A DNA stretch of 64,000 nucleotides, taken from contig NZ_JAILNU010000085.1 in the NCBI RefSeq assembly GCF_024691275.1, positions 1 through 64,000 on the forward strand. Direction: 5' to 3'. Under the pieces are notes generated by a model. The model was not told the origin of the DNA and did no database searches. It saw nothing but the letters and a program-made list of their open reading frames with translations. This document shows positions 1-8,046 of this stretch, one piece after another. The position numbers were made by a program, and so were the translations under genes. The stretch's first letter is position 1. The number at the start of each line of letters is the position of its first letter. The stretch is from Ruminococcus sp. (GTDB lineage Bacteria; Bacillota; Clostridia; Oscillospirales; Ruminococcaceae).

Positions 1-57
1 ACTGTCGATACAAAACATTTCCATTTGATTTCGTTCCGCTCTGTTTTCGCTCAGCAT
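1..57 (-). CDS. transposase N-terminus, IS1182-like (cut by window edge)
   Basis: Nineteen codons are visible, read leftwards from an ATG at 57-55 and running off the window. The first residues, MLSENRAERNQMEMF, resemble the opening of IS1182-type DDE transposases, which usually start ML-S/T-x-N and lead into an IDxLVP segment; here the visible part ends CIDS. A purine-rich ribosome site (AGGAG/GGGAG, about 66-78) and an extended -10 box precede it. The catalytic domain lies outside the window, so whether the copy is intact is unknown. The family call rests on only 19 residues. Confidence 0.55.
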   Translation of the reverse strand, partial: MLSENRAERNQMEMFCIDS

Positions 58-80
58 TCTACTCAGCTCCCTTCTCCTAT

Positions 81-86
81 ATTATA
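81..86 (-). promoter_or_regulatory. extended -10 box of the edge transposase gene
   Basis: On the minus strand TATAAT is preceded by TGG (extended -10) about 25 bases upstream of the transposase ATG. No good -35 hexamer is seen 17 bases upstream, where an inverted repeat (98-129) lies instead. Confidence 0.4.
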
Positions 87-97
87 CCACATAAATG

Positions 98-129
98 CGA
101 AAAAGACCAGCTTTCGCTGGACTTTTTCG
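98..129. repeat. inverted repeat at the IS-side edge
   Basis: Arms CGAAAAAG and CTTTTTCG enclose a second stem CCAGC/GCTGG, giving a near-perfect 32-base palindrome between the transposase promoter and the tRNA-Pro terminator. IS elements often carry such hairpins near their ends, where they limit read-through into the transposase gene; that role is inferred. Confidence 0.5.
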
Positions 130-137
130 ACAGGCTG

Positions 138-166
138 AAACGGAGGACGTTTGTCCTCCGTTTTTT
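138..166 (+). terminator. hairpin with T-run, plus orientation
   Basis: An 11-bp perfect stem (AAACGGAGGAC with its complement) has a 4-base loop and is followed by six T on the plus strand. No plus-strand gene precedes it in the window, so it is either an outward-facing terminator of the neighbouring insertion element or part of the element end. Confidence 0.5.
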
Positions 167-181
167 GTTATTCCCCTATCT

Positions 182-222
182 GTAATAAAAAAATAACCGA
201 TACTCAATGAGTATCGGTTATT
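182..222 (-). terminator. terminator of tRNA-Pro
   Basis: A 15-bp perfect inverted repeat (AATAACCGATACTCA and its complement, 192-222) is followed on the minus strand by a seven-T run, 20 bases after the tRNA 3' end. This is a textbook intrinsic terminator. Confidence 0.85.
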
Positions 223-241
223 GGGGTATGATGATCGCATC

Positions 242-317
242 TGGTCTGAGTGACGGGACTTGAACCCACGGCCTCTACCACCCCAAGGTAGCGCGCTACC
301 AACTGCGCCACACCCAG
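242..317 (-). tRNA. tRNA-Pro (anticodon TGG)
   Basis: On the minus strand a full cloverleaf can be folded. The acceptor stem CTGGGTG pairs with CACTCAG (one G-T pair), the D stem is GCGC/GCGC, the anticodon stem CTACC/GGTAG holds loop TTGGGGT with anticodon TGG, and the T arm carries TTCAAGT. The discriminator is A and the 3' CCA is encoded (242-244). It stands alone between its own consensus promoter and terminator. Confidence 0.95.
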
Positions 318-348
318 ACGTGTATATATTCCGCAATCAACGATGTAT

Positions 349-377
349 ATTATACCACCCAAATTTGATTTTGTCAA
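349..377 (-). promoter_or_regulatory. promoter of tRNA-Pro
   Basis: On the minus strand TTGACA (377-372) and TATAAT (354-349) are separated by exactly 17 bases: a perfect sigma-A promoter about 30 bases upstream of the tRNA 5' end. Confidence 0.9.
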
Positions 378-434
378 GGGATTTTTCAGATTTTTTTCAA
401 ATAATTCTTATATTATAATATTTCTGTGCAAATA

Positions 435-463
435 TTGCTATTTTTATTATTATATGCTATAAT
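435..463 (+). promoter_or_regulatory. promoter of the small-protein/dockerin operon
   Basis: TTGCTA (435-440), a 17-base spacer and TATAAT (458-463, with an extended TG) give a strong sigma-A promoter. Transcription would begin near 470, so the in-frame TTG at 469 cannot be the start codon and the ATG at 487 is used. Confidence 0.8.
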
Positions 464-486
464 ACTACTTGAAAGGTGCTGATAAA

Positions 487-741
487 ATGAAAAAAAGCGT
501 TTTTGTCTTAATGTCTGCCTTGTTTATGACTTGTACGATAACTTACGATCTGTGCGGAAACGGTTTGTATGCTTTTGCCGCTGATAATTCTAAAAGCTCA
601 GGTCTATCAAAAGGCACTGTAATAGCTGTAATGATTGCTGTTTTTATTCTTTCAGCTGCTGTAGCAGGAATTGTAACATTTAAAATTCGTGTAAAAAATA
701 GAGACATATCTAACGACAAATCGCCTACTGACAAAAAATAA
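487..741 (+). CDS. small secreted or membrane-anchored protein, unknown function
   Basis: This 84-residue protein is not recognised. It opens with a lysine-led hydrophobic segment typical of a signal peptide (MKKSVFVLMSALF, cleavage plausible near YAFAA-D), then a short polar stretch, then one strong transmembrane helix (TVIAVMIAVFILSAAVAG) and a basic, polar C-tail. The likely topology is a tiny bitopic membrane protein with its N-terminal part outside. The ATG at 487 is preceded by GAAAGGTG at good spacing. It is the first gene of a three-gene operon; the next gene starts 20 bases downstream. Confidence 0.75.
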   Translation: MKKSVFVLMSALFMTCTITYDLCGNGLYAFAADNSKSSGLSKGTVIAVMIAVFILSAAVAGIVTFKIRVKNRDISNDKSPTDKK

Positions 742-761
742 ACGTGCGGGAGCTGATCCAT

Positions 762-1040
762 ATGGATATAGATCTTTATATCGACTTCGTGTATCACGGC
801 TTTTACCCTCTTGATTATATCGAGGATAGATTCGATGAATACCATGCAGCTGCTCAGGAAGCTGCTAAAGATCTTGCCGATGATGAGGTCATACTTTACG
901 CGATCTACGCCTTTGACGAAAACTCACAGAGATTTTTATACGCTAATTTTATGACAATGAAGCTCAAGCTCGAACAATATACAAAAGCTTGTGAAAAACT
1001 ATCAAAATATTGCAGATTATTCTGTATCAGAAACGGTTAG
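762..1040 (+). CDS. small acidic protein, unknown function
   Basis: This 92-residue protein is not recognised. It is rich in Asp, Glu, Tyr and Ala and looks mostly helical, with no signal peptide or membrane segment, so it should be cytosolic. A GTG at 744 could extend the frame by six codons, but CGGGAG at 747-752 places the ribosome on the ATG at 762. The gene lies 20 bases after the small membrane protein and 9 bases before the dockerin protein, so the three are almost certainly co-transcribed. No function can be assigned. Confidence 0.7.
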   Translation: MDIDLYIDFVYHGFYPLDYIEDRFDEYHAAAQEAAKDLADDEVILYAIYAFDENSQRFLYANFMTMKLKLEQYTKACEKLSKYCRLFCIRNG

Positions 1041-1049
1041 GTGGAATAT

Positions 1050-2033
1050 ATGATAATAAAGAAATTTATCTTAGCTTTTTCTTCTCTTATGCTTATCTCA
1101 GGAACGTCGATCTTTGCTGCCCAGGCTGAATCAGTCGATGTAAATTCGCTCCCTACAGCCCCAAAAATCACAGCAGGAGAAACAACAACTGCTTCATCTG
1201 TTACAAGTACAAGTTCATCTACTACAACTACTACTTCAACATCAACAACTACAACCACGACAGGTCTTAGGAACTATCACGTAACCTTCCTTGATTTTGA
1301 CGGAAAAGTTATGGCGGCTTTCGACATTGAAGAGGGCGACCCTATCAATTATACAGCTGTTGACCTTAAATCTCTGCATAAGCACATCGATGTCAATACG
1401 GAGCAGGATTTCTCGTCGTGGGATATCCACCCCGACTTTGCAGATAATGACTATACTATCCGCGCACTCTCTAAAACCGCTACCATATCAGTTAATAAGA
1501 TGCCGACCAAAACAAGATATTTCTCAACAAAGGGAAATGTTATGCTCGAAGGACTTGATGTATCAATAAAAATGACGGTACAGACTCCGGAAAAAGATCA
1601 AAACGGAAACTATATCATAAATGAAACCACAATGGATATCACATCAAGCTGTGCTGCTTCACCTTCAAAGCTCTCAGAGGCTTTCGCAAAGAGCGATACA
1701 GCTGACATAACCGTCTACCCTATCGGCGATAAAAAAGCTCTGTTCAAGTTCAAAATAAGCTGCTATAATAACCTCGGAGATGTCAACGGGGACGGTCATG
1801 TAGACTCTTCCGATGCTTCAGCTGTCCTTACAGCCTATGCTTCGCTCGCGGCTTCCTCTACCTACACTATCAGCGATAAGTTCGCAAAACTCGCTGACGT
1901 TGACCTTGACGGTCAGATCGACGCAAGAGATGCTTCATATATCCTCAAATATTATGCAGAATCTTCTGTTTCAGCATCCGCGATAGATTGGGATAATATC
2001 ATCGACTATGTTGCTTCTGCACCAAAAAAGTGA
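1050..2033 (+). CDS. secreted protein with C-terminal type I dockerin
   Basis: The 327-residue product has a signal peptide (MIIKKFILAFSSLML, cleavage near FAAQA), a Ser/Thr-only linker coded by a run of ACA/ACT/TCA codons, a beta-rich middle part whose second half resembles bacterial Ig-like modules, and a dockerin at about 243-303. The dockerin has two calcium-binding F-hand repeats: GDVNGDGHVDSSDAS and ADVDLDGQIDARDAS. Dockerins bind cohesins on scaffoldin proteins, so this protein should be secreted and docked on a cellulosome-like or surface scaffold. No glycoside hydrolase module is visible. The ATG at 1050 sits behind AGGTGG; a GTG at 1041 overlaps that site and is less likely. Confidence 0.85.
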   Translation: MIIKKFILAFSSLMLISGTSIFAAQAESVDVNSLPTAPKITAGETTTASSVTSTSSSTTTTTSTSTTTTTTGLRNYHVTFLDFDGKVMAAFDIEEGDPINYTAVDLKSLHKHIDVNTEQDFSSWDIHPDFADNDYTIRALSKTATISVNKMPTKTRYFSTKGNVMLEGLDVSIKMTVQTPEKDQNGNYIINETTMDITSSCAASPSKLSEAFAKSDTADITVYPIGDKKALFKFKISCYNNLGDVNGDGHVDSSDASAVLTAYASLAASSTYTISDKFAKLADVDLDGQIDARDASYILKYYAESSVSASAIDWDNIIDYVASAPKK

Positions 2034-2039
2034 AATTTT

Positions 2040-2059
2040 CCCGCTTTGCGGGGTTTTTT
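2040..2059 (+). terminator. terminator after the dockerin gene
   Basis: CCCGC-TTT-GCGGG followed by six T, 7 bases past the stop codon. Confidence 0.85.
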
Positions 2060-2089
2060 GCTAATATTCATTTTTTTTCGCTTTACCTA

Positions 2090-2118
2090 TTGAAATTTAA
2101 TATAAAATAATGTATAAT
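2090..2118 (+). promoter_or_regulatory. promoter of glyA
   Basis: TTGAAA, a 17-base spacer and TATAAT, about 50 bases upstream of the glyA start. Confidence 0.85.
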
Positions 2119-2169
2119 TAAAAAGTAATGCATTTGCGCAAATTCACTAATTATAAAGGAGTGCTTATA

Positions 2170-3426
2170 ATGTACAACGATCTTATGGATTCAATCGGTT
2201 TCGTTAGCAGCTACGATCCTGCTGTAGGCGAAGCTATGGGCAAGGAGCTTGCTCGTCAGCAGAGAAATCTCGAGCTTATCGCAAGCGAAAACATAGTTTC
2301 TCCTGCTGTTATGGCTGCTATGGGCAGCGTTCTCACCAACAAATATGCTGAAGGTTATCCCGGAAAGCGTTACTACGGCGGCTGCCAGTGCGTTGACGAG
2401 GTAGAGTCTATCGCTATCGAGAGAGCTTGCAAGCTCTTCGGCGCTAAGTACGCTAACGTTCAGCCACACTCAGGTGCTCAGGCTAATACAGCTGTTTACT
2501 TTGCTCTTCTCCAGCCGGGTGATACAGTTCTCGGTATGAGCCTTGCAGACGGTGGTCACCTCACACACGGTTCACCTGTTAACCTTTCAGGTAAATACTT
2601 CAATTTCGTTTCATACGGTCTTGATGACGAGACAGAGACTATCAACTATGACGAGCTTTATAAGCTTGCAAACAAGACAAAGCCTCGTCTTATCGTTGCA
2701 GGTGCATCTGCTTATCCTCGTGCTATTGACTTCAAGCGTCTTTCTGAGATCGCAAGAGCTGTCGGCGCACTCCTTATGGTAGATATGGCTCATATCGCAG
2801 GTCTTGTTGCAGCAGGCTGCCACCAGTCACCTGTTCCATATGCTGATATCACAACAACTACTACACATAAGACTCTCCGCGGACCAAGAGGCGGTCTTAT
2901 CCTCACAAACAACGAGTTCCTCGCTAAGAAGATCAACTCCGCTATCTTTCCGGGTACACAGGGTGGTCCTCTGATGCACACTATCGCTGCTAAGGCTGTA
3001 TGCTTCGGTGAGGCTCTCAAGCCTGAGTTCAAGGATTATCAGCAGAGAATCGTTGCTAACGCTAAGGCACTCGCTGACGGTCTCCTCAAGAGAGGCTTCA
3101 ACCTCGTTTCAGGCGGTACTGATAACCACCTCATGCTCGTTGATCTCCGTCCTTTCAACATCACAGGTAAGGAGCTTGAGCGCAGACTTGACGAGGTTTA
3201 TATCACAGTTAACAAGAACGCTATCCACAATGACCCAGAGAAGCCTTTCGTAACAAGCGGTATCAGAATCGGTACTCCTGCTGTTACAACAAGAGGTCTT
3301 GGTATCGAGGAAATGGAAAAGATCGCTGAGTACATCTACCTCTGCGCTACTGATTTCGAGAACAAGGCTGACGAGATCCGTGCAGGCGTAAACGCTATCT
3401 GCGAGAAGTTCCCACTTTATAAGTAA
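2170..3426 (+). CDS. glyA: serine hydroxymethyltransferase
   Basis: GlyA interconverts serine plus tetrahydrofolate and glycine plus 5,10-methylene-tetrahydrofolate, the main cellular source of one-carbon units, using pyridoxal phosphate. The 418-residue product has family-typical length and the segments [10 protein letters not shown] near the N-terminus, [21 protein letters not shown], and [14 protein letters not shown], which holds the PLP lysine. An ATG at 2128 would add 14 residues, but AAAGGAGTG at 2156-2164 points to 2170. It is a single-gene unit with its own promoter and terminator. Confidence 0.97.
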   Translation: MYNDLMDSIGFVSSYDPAVGEAMGKELARQQRNLELIASENIVSPAVMAAMGSVLTNKYAEGYPGKRYYGGCQCVDEVESIAIERACKLFGAKYANVQPHSGAQANTAVYFALLQPGDTVLGMSLADGGHLTHGSPVNLSGKYFNFVSYGLDDETETINYDELYKLANKTKPRLIVAGASAYPRAIDFKRLSEIARAVGALLMVDMAHIAGLVAAGCHQSPVPYADITTTTTHKTLRGPRGGLILTNNEFLAKKINSAIFPGTQGGPLMHTIAAKAVCFGEALKPEFKDYQQRIVANAKALADGLLKRGFNLVSGGTDNHLMLVDLRPFNITGKELERRLDEVYITVNKNAIHNDPEKPFVTSGIRIGTPAVTTRGLGIEEMEKIAEYIYLCATDFENKADEIRAGVNAICEKFPLYK

Positions 3427-3440
3427 TCAATAGCTATTAA

Positions 3441-3470
3441 GGGACGGACAGGCTGTCCGTCCCGATATTT
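3441..3470 (+). terminator. terminator after glyA
   Basis: An 11-bp perfect stem (GGGACGGACAG with its complement) is followed by a weak AT-rich tail ending in five T. Confidence 0.6.
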
Positions 3471-3511
3471 TTATGTTTTGGTAATATAAATCGGAATTTA
3501 AAGAGGTGAAA

Positions 3512-4078
3512 ATGTCAATGAATGCTCGCGAATATCTTGATATAATACATATAGCAGAAAGACTAAAGGACACTCCGCGCCATTGTACGACTTCACATGG
3601 AAGGACAGAGAGTGTTGCAGAGCATAGCTGGAGAATATCTCTTATGGCGTTGTTGTTGCGCAATGAGTTTCCTGATGTTGATATAAATAAAGTTGTAAAT
3701 ATGTGCCTTATTCACGACCTCGGAGAATGCTTTACCGGCGATATTCCTACTTTCATTAAAACTGATGCAGAGAGAGAAACAGAAGATTCGCTTTTGCAAA
3801 AATGGGTAAATTCAATGCCGACCGAAGTATCCAATGACCTTACTGCATTATTTAGTGAAATAGAAGCTCAAAAAACAGCAGAAGCTAAGATATATAAAGC
3901 ACTTGATAAACTTGAAGCACTGATGCAGCATAATGAGTCTCCACTAAATACATGGTCGGAAAATGAATTTGAGTTGAATAAGACTTATGCATTCGATGAT
4001 GTCGCTTTTTCAGAATGGCTGACTGAACTAAGAAAAGCGATTCTTGAAGATACAATCGAAAAAATCAATATGGAATAA
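3512..4078 (+). CDS. HD-domain phosphohydrolase, YfbR/HDDC2-like
   Basis: The 188-residue protein shows the HD metal-binding set: His in the SHGR segment, His38 in SVAEHSWR, the doublet His68-Asp69 in CLIHDLGE, and a late Asp in ALDKLEAL. This pattern and length match the HD_3 group that includes E. coli YfbR, a deoxyribonucleoside 5'-monophosphatase; the exact substrate is unknown. The ATG at 3512 follows AAGAGG at 3501-3506; a GTG at 3506 lies inside that site. The following gene starts 43 bases downstream. Confidence 0.8.
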   Translation: MSMNAREYLDIIHIAERLKDTPRHCTTSHGRTESVAEHSWRISLMALLLRNEFPDVDINKVVNMCLIHDLGECFTGDIPTFIKTDAERETEDSLLQKWVNSMPTEVSNDLTALFSEIEAQKTAEAKIYKALDKLEALMQHNESPLNTWSENEFELNKTYAFDDVAFSEWLTELRKAILEDTIEKINME

Positions 4079-4121
4079 ATGATATAAATTCTGATTTATA
4101 TTATTAATTCAAGGTGTTAAA

Positions 4122-4802
4122 ATGGAATTTCAAATCAATTCGCTCTATCTTTGTGTCAAAGACATGGACAGAGCAATAAATTTCTATGAGGAGCTTTTTG
4201 AGCAGAAAGTAACCGAAAAAAGCGATACCTACAGCGTTTTCGACGTGAATGGTTTTCGATTGGGCTTATTTGCCTATGAAAAGAAGAACGAACCGCACAC
4301 ATTCGGAAGCAATTGCCTGCCAAGCATCAGCGTTGACAGCCTTAGCTCAATGCAGAAAAAACTCAAAGGAAAAGAGCTGTGCTTCCCTGTTACGCGGATA
4401 AAAGATAACTTTGTGGCTGAATTCATTGACAGCGAAGGAAATCACATAGAGATAACTGCTCCGTATAAGCTGAATGAGATAATCGGCAGAACTGTTACTG
4501 TAACTGTTGACCGTCCGCTTGGAAGCGCTCACCCGAATCATGCGGACATGATATATAAAGTTAATTATGGATATATCGAAGGTCTGATAGCTCAGGACAG
4601 CGAAGAACAGGACGCATATATACTCGGAGTCCATGAAGCTGTCGATACTTTTACAGGTCGTATCATCGCTGTTATCAGACGCTCCGATGATGTGGAGGAA
4701 AAATGGGTAGTATGCCCCGAAAATGTTACGTTTTCCAAAGATGAGATAATGAAACAAGTTGAGTTTCAGGAAAAATACTTCAAATCTGAGATAATTATGT
4801 AG
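4122..4802 (+). CDS. fusion of a VOC (glyoxalase-fold) domain and a pyrophosphatase-like domain
   Basis: Residues 1 to about 112 form a vicinal-oxygen-chelate module (LYLCVKDMDRAINFYEELF at the start, then EFIDSEGNHIEI), as in glyoxalase and dioxygenase-like proteins. Residues about 118-226 match a short family, often annotated inorganic pyrophosphatase in clostridia, with RPLGSAHPNH, YKVNYGYIEG and EEQDAYILGV. That C-terminal family is normally free-standing and lacks a proven activity, so the fusion is of interest. AAGGTG precedes the ATG. rarA begins 9 bases after its stop, so the two are probably co-transcribed. Confidence 0.75.
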   Translation: MEFQINSLYLCVKDMDRAINFYEELFEQKVTEKSDTYSVFDVNGFRLGLFAYEKKNEPHTFGSNCLPSISVDSLSSMQKKLKGKELCFPVTRIKDNFVAEFIDSEGNHIEITAPYKLNEIIGRTVTVTVDRPLGSAHPNHADMIYKVNYGYIEGLIAQDSEEQDAYILGVHEAVDTFTGRIIAVIRRSDDVEEKWVVCPENVTFSKDEIMKQVEFQEKYFKSEIIM

Positions 4803-4811
4803 GAGGTCACT

Positions 4812-6086
4812 ATGTCTGCACCTTTAGCCGATAAAATACGCCCGAAAACTCTTGCCGATGTTGTTGGTCAGGAGCATATCCTCGCAGAGGGCAAACCACT
4901 TCGCCGCATAATCGAAAGCGGAACTGTCCCGAATATGATATTCTACGGTCCGTCAGGCGTGGGCAAGACCACTGTCGCACGTATAATTGCCGAGAACTGC
5001 GGTATGTCGCTGTATAAGCTCAACGGCACTAACGCTTCACTCTCCGATATCAAGGACGTTGTTGCCGATATAGGAACTTTCGGCAGCGAAAACGGCATAC
5101 TCCTCTACCTTGACGAGATACAGTACCTCAACAAAAAGCAGCAGCAGAGCCTCCTCGAATACATCGAAAACGGTGATATAACACTTATTGCATCAACTAC
5201 GGAAAATCCCTATTTTGCCATTTTCAATGCTGTCATAAGCCGAAGCACTGTGTTCGAGTTCAAGCCTGTTACCGCTGAGCAGCTCGTTCCTGCCATAAAA
5301 AGAGCTTTTCGTATAATGTCCGAGGAGAACGGCTATGAAATCGAAGCCTCCGACGATATAATAACACGCATCGCGTACAGCTGCGGCGGAGATGTCCGCA
5401 AAGCTATCAATACTGCCGAGCTATCTGTAGTATGCGGCGAGCCGTCAGAGGGCAAAATTACCATTACCACCGCCTCTCTGGAAGTCCTCGCTCAGCGCAG
5501 CAATATGCGCTACGACCGCGACGGCGACCAGCACTATGATATACTCTCGGCTTTCCATAAATCCGTTCGCGGCTCTGACGAGAATGCCGCTCTGCACTAC
5601 GCTGCCCGACTTATCGAAGCAGGTGATATATTGCCCCTTTGCAGGCGTATGCTGTGCATAGCTTCCGAAGATGTGGGACTCGCCTACCCTATGGCTGTTC
5701 CGATCGTTAAAGCTTGTGTAGATTCAGCTTTGCAGCTGGGACTGCCTGAAGCAAGACTGCCGATAGCCGAAGCGACAATACTTCTGGCTACAGCGCCAAA
5801 GTCCAACAGCGCTTACAAGGCTATAAACGCCGCTCTGGAAGACCTGAAGAGCTGTGATGCTCTCGATTTCCCGCGCCACTTGCAGAACGTTCACTATGAC
5901 GGAAAAGGCGCTAAAGTCGTCGGTCAGCATTACCTCTATCCCCACGACTACCCGAATCATTACGTAAAGCAGCAGTATCTCCCCGATGCCCTTGCCGATC
6001 GCATATATTATCAGTTCGGAGATAACAAACAGGAACAGGCTGCATTACAGTACAGGCAAAAGCTATTGAATGAAAACAATAAGTAA
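4812..6086 (+). CDS. rarA: replication-associated recombination protein A (AAA ATPase)
   Basis: RarA/MgsA is an AAA ATPase related to clamp-loader subunits that acts at stalled replication forks. The 424-residue protein has Walker A GPSGVGKTT, Walker B LLYLDEIQ, the sensor-1 region IASTTENPYF, and the family-specific C-terminal block HYLYPHDYPNHYV, which is in the tetramerisation part. TAGGAGGTCACT gives a strong ribosome site. The protein starts directly with ADKIRPKTLADVVGQEH, as expected for the family. Confidence 0.95.
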   Translation: MSAPLADKIRPKTLADVVGQEHILAEGKPLRRIIESGTVPNMIFYGPSGVGKTTVARIIAENCGMSLYKLNGTNASLSDIKDVVADIGTFGSENGILLYLDEIQYLNKKQQQSLLEYIENGDITLIASTTENPYFAIFNAVISRSTVFEFKPVTAEQLVPAIKRAFRIMSEENGYEIEASDDIITRIAYSCGGDVRKAINTAELSVVCGEPSEGKITITTASLEVLAQRSNMRYDRDGDQHYDILSAFHKSVRGSDENAALHYAARLIEAGDILPLCRRMLCIASEDVGLAYPMAVPIVKACVDSALQLGLPEARLPIAEATILLATAPKSNSAYKAINAALEDLKSCDALDFPRHLQNVHYDGKGAKVVGQHYLYPHDYPNHYVKQQYLPDALADRIYYQFGDNKQEQAALQYRQKLLNENNK

Positions 6087-6090
6087 GCTC

Positions 6091-6120
6091 TATCCGCAGT
6101 TTATCGGCTGCGGATATTTT
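6091..6120 (+). terminator. terminator after rarA
   Basis: TATCCGCAG pairs with CTGCGGATA around an 8-base loop and is followed by TTTTATT. Confidence 0.7.
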
Positions 6121-6169
6121 ATTAAGCAAAATACCTATTTTTTCAAGTCATAAAAGTAATTATTGGGGC

Positions 6170-6198
6170 TTGACAAAATAGCAAAAAAATGGTATAGT
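6170..6198 (+). promoter_or_regulatory. promoter of the ACT protein-hom operon
   Basis: TTGACA (6170-6175), a 17-base spacer and TATAGT (6193-6198), about 75 bases upstream of the first start codon. Confidence 0.85.
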
Positions 6199-6271
6199 AA
6201 TTATGTAATGTACAATTGTTCTCCAGTGACGGACTATTACACAGTAAACATTATAATAAAAGGTGATTTCT

Positions 6272-6715
6272 ATGGATACTAAATCACAGCTTATTGTTGC
6301 CGATTCAAAAATTCTGCCCGAAGTCTTCACAAAAGTACTTGAGGTAAAAAAGCTTATGGCTCAAAAAGGGGAAAAAAGTTTTGCTTCTGCCTGTAAGCGC
6401 ATCGGCATTTCAAGAAGTGCATACTACAAATACAAGGACAGCGTTTTTTCATATGAGGAGCTGTTCAACAGAAAGATCGTCAATATCTATCTGCTCCTCA
6501 GTGACAGTCCGGGAGTTCTATCAAGTGCGCTTGTTTTTCTTCATGACCTGAATGCTAATATTCTCACTGTTAACCAGAGTATCCCCGTAGATGGTGCAGC
6601 AGCTGTTAATATTTCACTCAGACTTACCGGCGATTCCAATGCGGAGATCGCTGCTTTAAATTCAATTACTGAACTCGACGGAGTTTTAGAAGTAAAAATT
6701 CTTTCTGCCGAGTGA
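6272..6715 (+). CDS. UPF0735 (PheB-like) ACT-domain protein
   Basis: The 147-residue protein has an N-terminal helical part with ISRSAYYKYKDSVF, the signature of UPF0735/PheB proteins, and a C-terminal ACT domain (about 70-147, SDSPGVLSSALVFLHD). ACT domains bind amino acids and regulate amino-acid enzymes. The start at 6272 follows AAAGGTG; a GTG at 6263 is inside that site. The stop overlaps the region just before hom, whose start is 21 bases on, so this protein may sense an amino acid and act on the aspartate-family pathway or on homoserine dehydrogenase itself; that is inference. Confidence 0.88.
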   Translation: MDTKSQLIVADSKILPEVFTKVLEVKKLMAQKGEKSFASACKRIGISRSAYYKYKDSVFSYEELFNRKIVNIYLLLSDSPGVLSSALVFLHDLNANILTVNQSIPVDGAAAVNISLRLTGDSNAEIAALNSITELDGVLEVKILSAE

Positions 6716-6735
6716 GTTATACGGAGGTTTCTTTT

Positions 6736-7929
6736 ATGTCAGTCAAATTTGCAGTTTTAGGTCACGGTGTTGTTGGTTCTGGCGTTGTCGAGCTTTTTTA
6801 TAAAAATAAAAAAAGCATCGAAAAACGTGCAGGAACTGAAATGGATATCAAGTATATCCTCGATCTAAGAGAATTCCCTGATTCTCCATATGCCGACAAG
6901 TTCACCAAGGACTTTAATGATATTCTGAACGATGATGAGGTGTCTTCTGTTGCAGAGTGCATGGGCGGCGTTGAACCTGCTTTCACATTTGTAAAGTCTT
7001 GTCTTGAAAAGGGCAAGAGCGTTTCTACTTCCAACAAGGAGCTCGTTGCTGAAAAAGGTGATATCCTTCTTCAGACAGCTAAGGAACACAACTGCAACTT
7101 CTTCTTTGAAGCAAGCGTCGGCGGTGCTATCCCGATAATCAGACCTCTACATAAGTGCCTTGCAGCTAACGATATCTCAAAGGTCGCAGGTATCCTCAAC
7201 GGTACAACAAACTTCATTCTCACAAAGATGTACAATGATAATATGCCTTTTGCCGAGGCATTAAAGCTCGCTCAGGAACTCGGTTACGCCGAGAAAGACC
7301 CAACTGCTGATATCGAGGGTCACGATGCCTGCCGTAAGATATGTATCATATCTTCTCTGGTTTTCGGCAAGCACGTTTATCCAAAGAGCGTCTTCACAAA
7401 GGGTATCACAGATATACAGCTCTGCGATGTTGAGGCTTCAGATGTACTCGGCTACGCTATAAAGCTTGTTGCTTCCGTTACAAAACTCGAAAACGGTAAG
7501 ATCCTTCCTTCCGTTATGCCTACACTGGTATCATACGACAGCATCATGTCAGGTGTAAATGACGTGTTTAACGCTGTTCTTGTGTACGGTGACGGCATAG
7601 ATCAGGCAATGTTCTACGGCAGAGGTGCCGGTAAGCTCCCGACTGCAAGTGCTGTTCTCGGAGATGTTATCGAAGCTGTAAAGCATAAGGTAACTGTATT
7701 CTCTCAGTCATGGGAGTCTGCTTCCGATGATTCCTTCATTGAAAAGATCGAGAACTACAACTCAAAGTGGTATTTCCGCGTACCAAACGATTCTGCTATC
7801 GGCGGCGTTGAAGTCTACAACAATGACAATGGTCTTTCATACATCACAACAGAGAAGCTCACATTTGCTCAGGCTGAGGCTAAGGCAAAGAAACTCGGAG
7901 CTCTTGCATATCTCCCTGTTCTTGATTAA
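6736..7929 (+). CDS. hom: homoserine dehydrogenase
   Basis: Hom reduces aspartate semialdehyde to homoserine for threonine and methionine synthesis. The 397-residue protein has the NAD(P) loop GHGVVGSGVVE, the conserved NGTTNFILTKM, and the catalytic region GYAEKDPTADIEGHDACRK. ACGGAGG at 6721-6727 fixes the start at 6736. The C-terminus is shorter than in versions with a full ACT module (about 430 residues), and the ACT-domain gene directly upstream may supply regulation in trans. Confidence 0.95.
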   Translation: MSVKFAVLGHGVVGSGVVELFYKNKKSIEKRAGTEMDIKYILDLREFPDSPYADKFTKDFNDILNDDEVSSVAECMGGVEPAFTFVKSCLEKGKSVSTSNKELVAEKGDILLQTAKEHNCNFFFEASVGGAIPIIRPLHKCLAANDISKVAGILNGTTNFILTKMYNDNMPFAEALKLAQELGYAEKDPTADIEGHDACRKICIISSLVFGKHVYPKSVFTKGITDIQLCDVEASDVLGYAIKLVASVTKLENGKILPSVMPTLVSYDSIMSGVNDVFNAVLVYGDGIDQAMFYGRGAGKLPTASAVLGDVIEAVKHKVTVFSQSWESASDDSFIEKIENYNSKWYFRVPNDSAIGGVEVYNNDNGLSYITTEKLTFAQAEAKAKKLGALAYLPVLD

Positions 7930-7940
7930 GACATATTTAT

Positions 7941-7976
7941 ATAGCACCTTTGCTTGTCAGAGGTGCTATTATTTTG
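7941..7976 (+). terminator. terminator after hom
   Basis: ATAGCACCT pairs with AGGTGCTAT around an 11-base loop, followed by a T-rich tail. Confidence 0.7.
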
Positions 7977-8002
7977 CTCTCCGTCTGATTCCATATGTAA
8001 AA

Positions 8003-8045
8003 AGGAACTCCCCGAATCGGTTAATCAACTGATCGGGGAGTTTTT
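8003..8045. terminator. bidirectional terminator between hom and the asparagine synthetase gene
   Basis: AACTCCCCGA pairs with TCGGGGAGTT. T-runs lie on both sides (TTTTTATT on plus, TTTTTACA on minus), suiting two convergent genes. Confidence 0.8.
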
Positions 8046-8046
8046 A

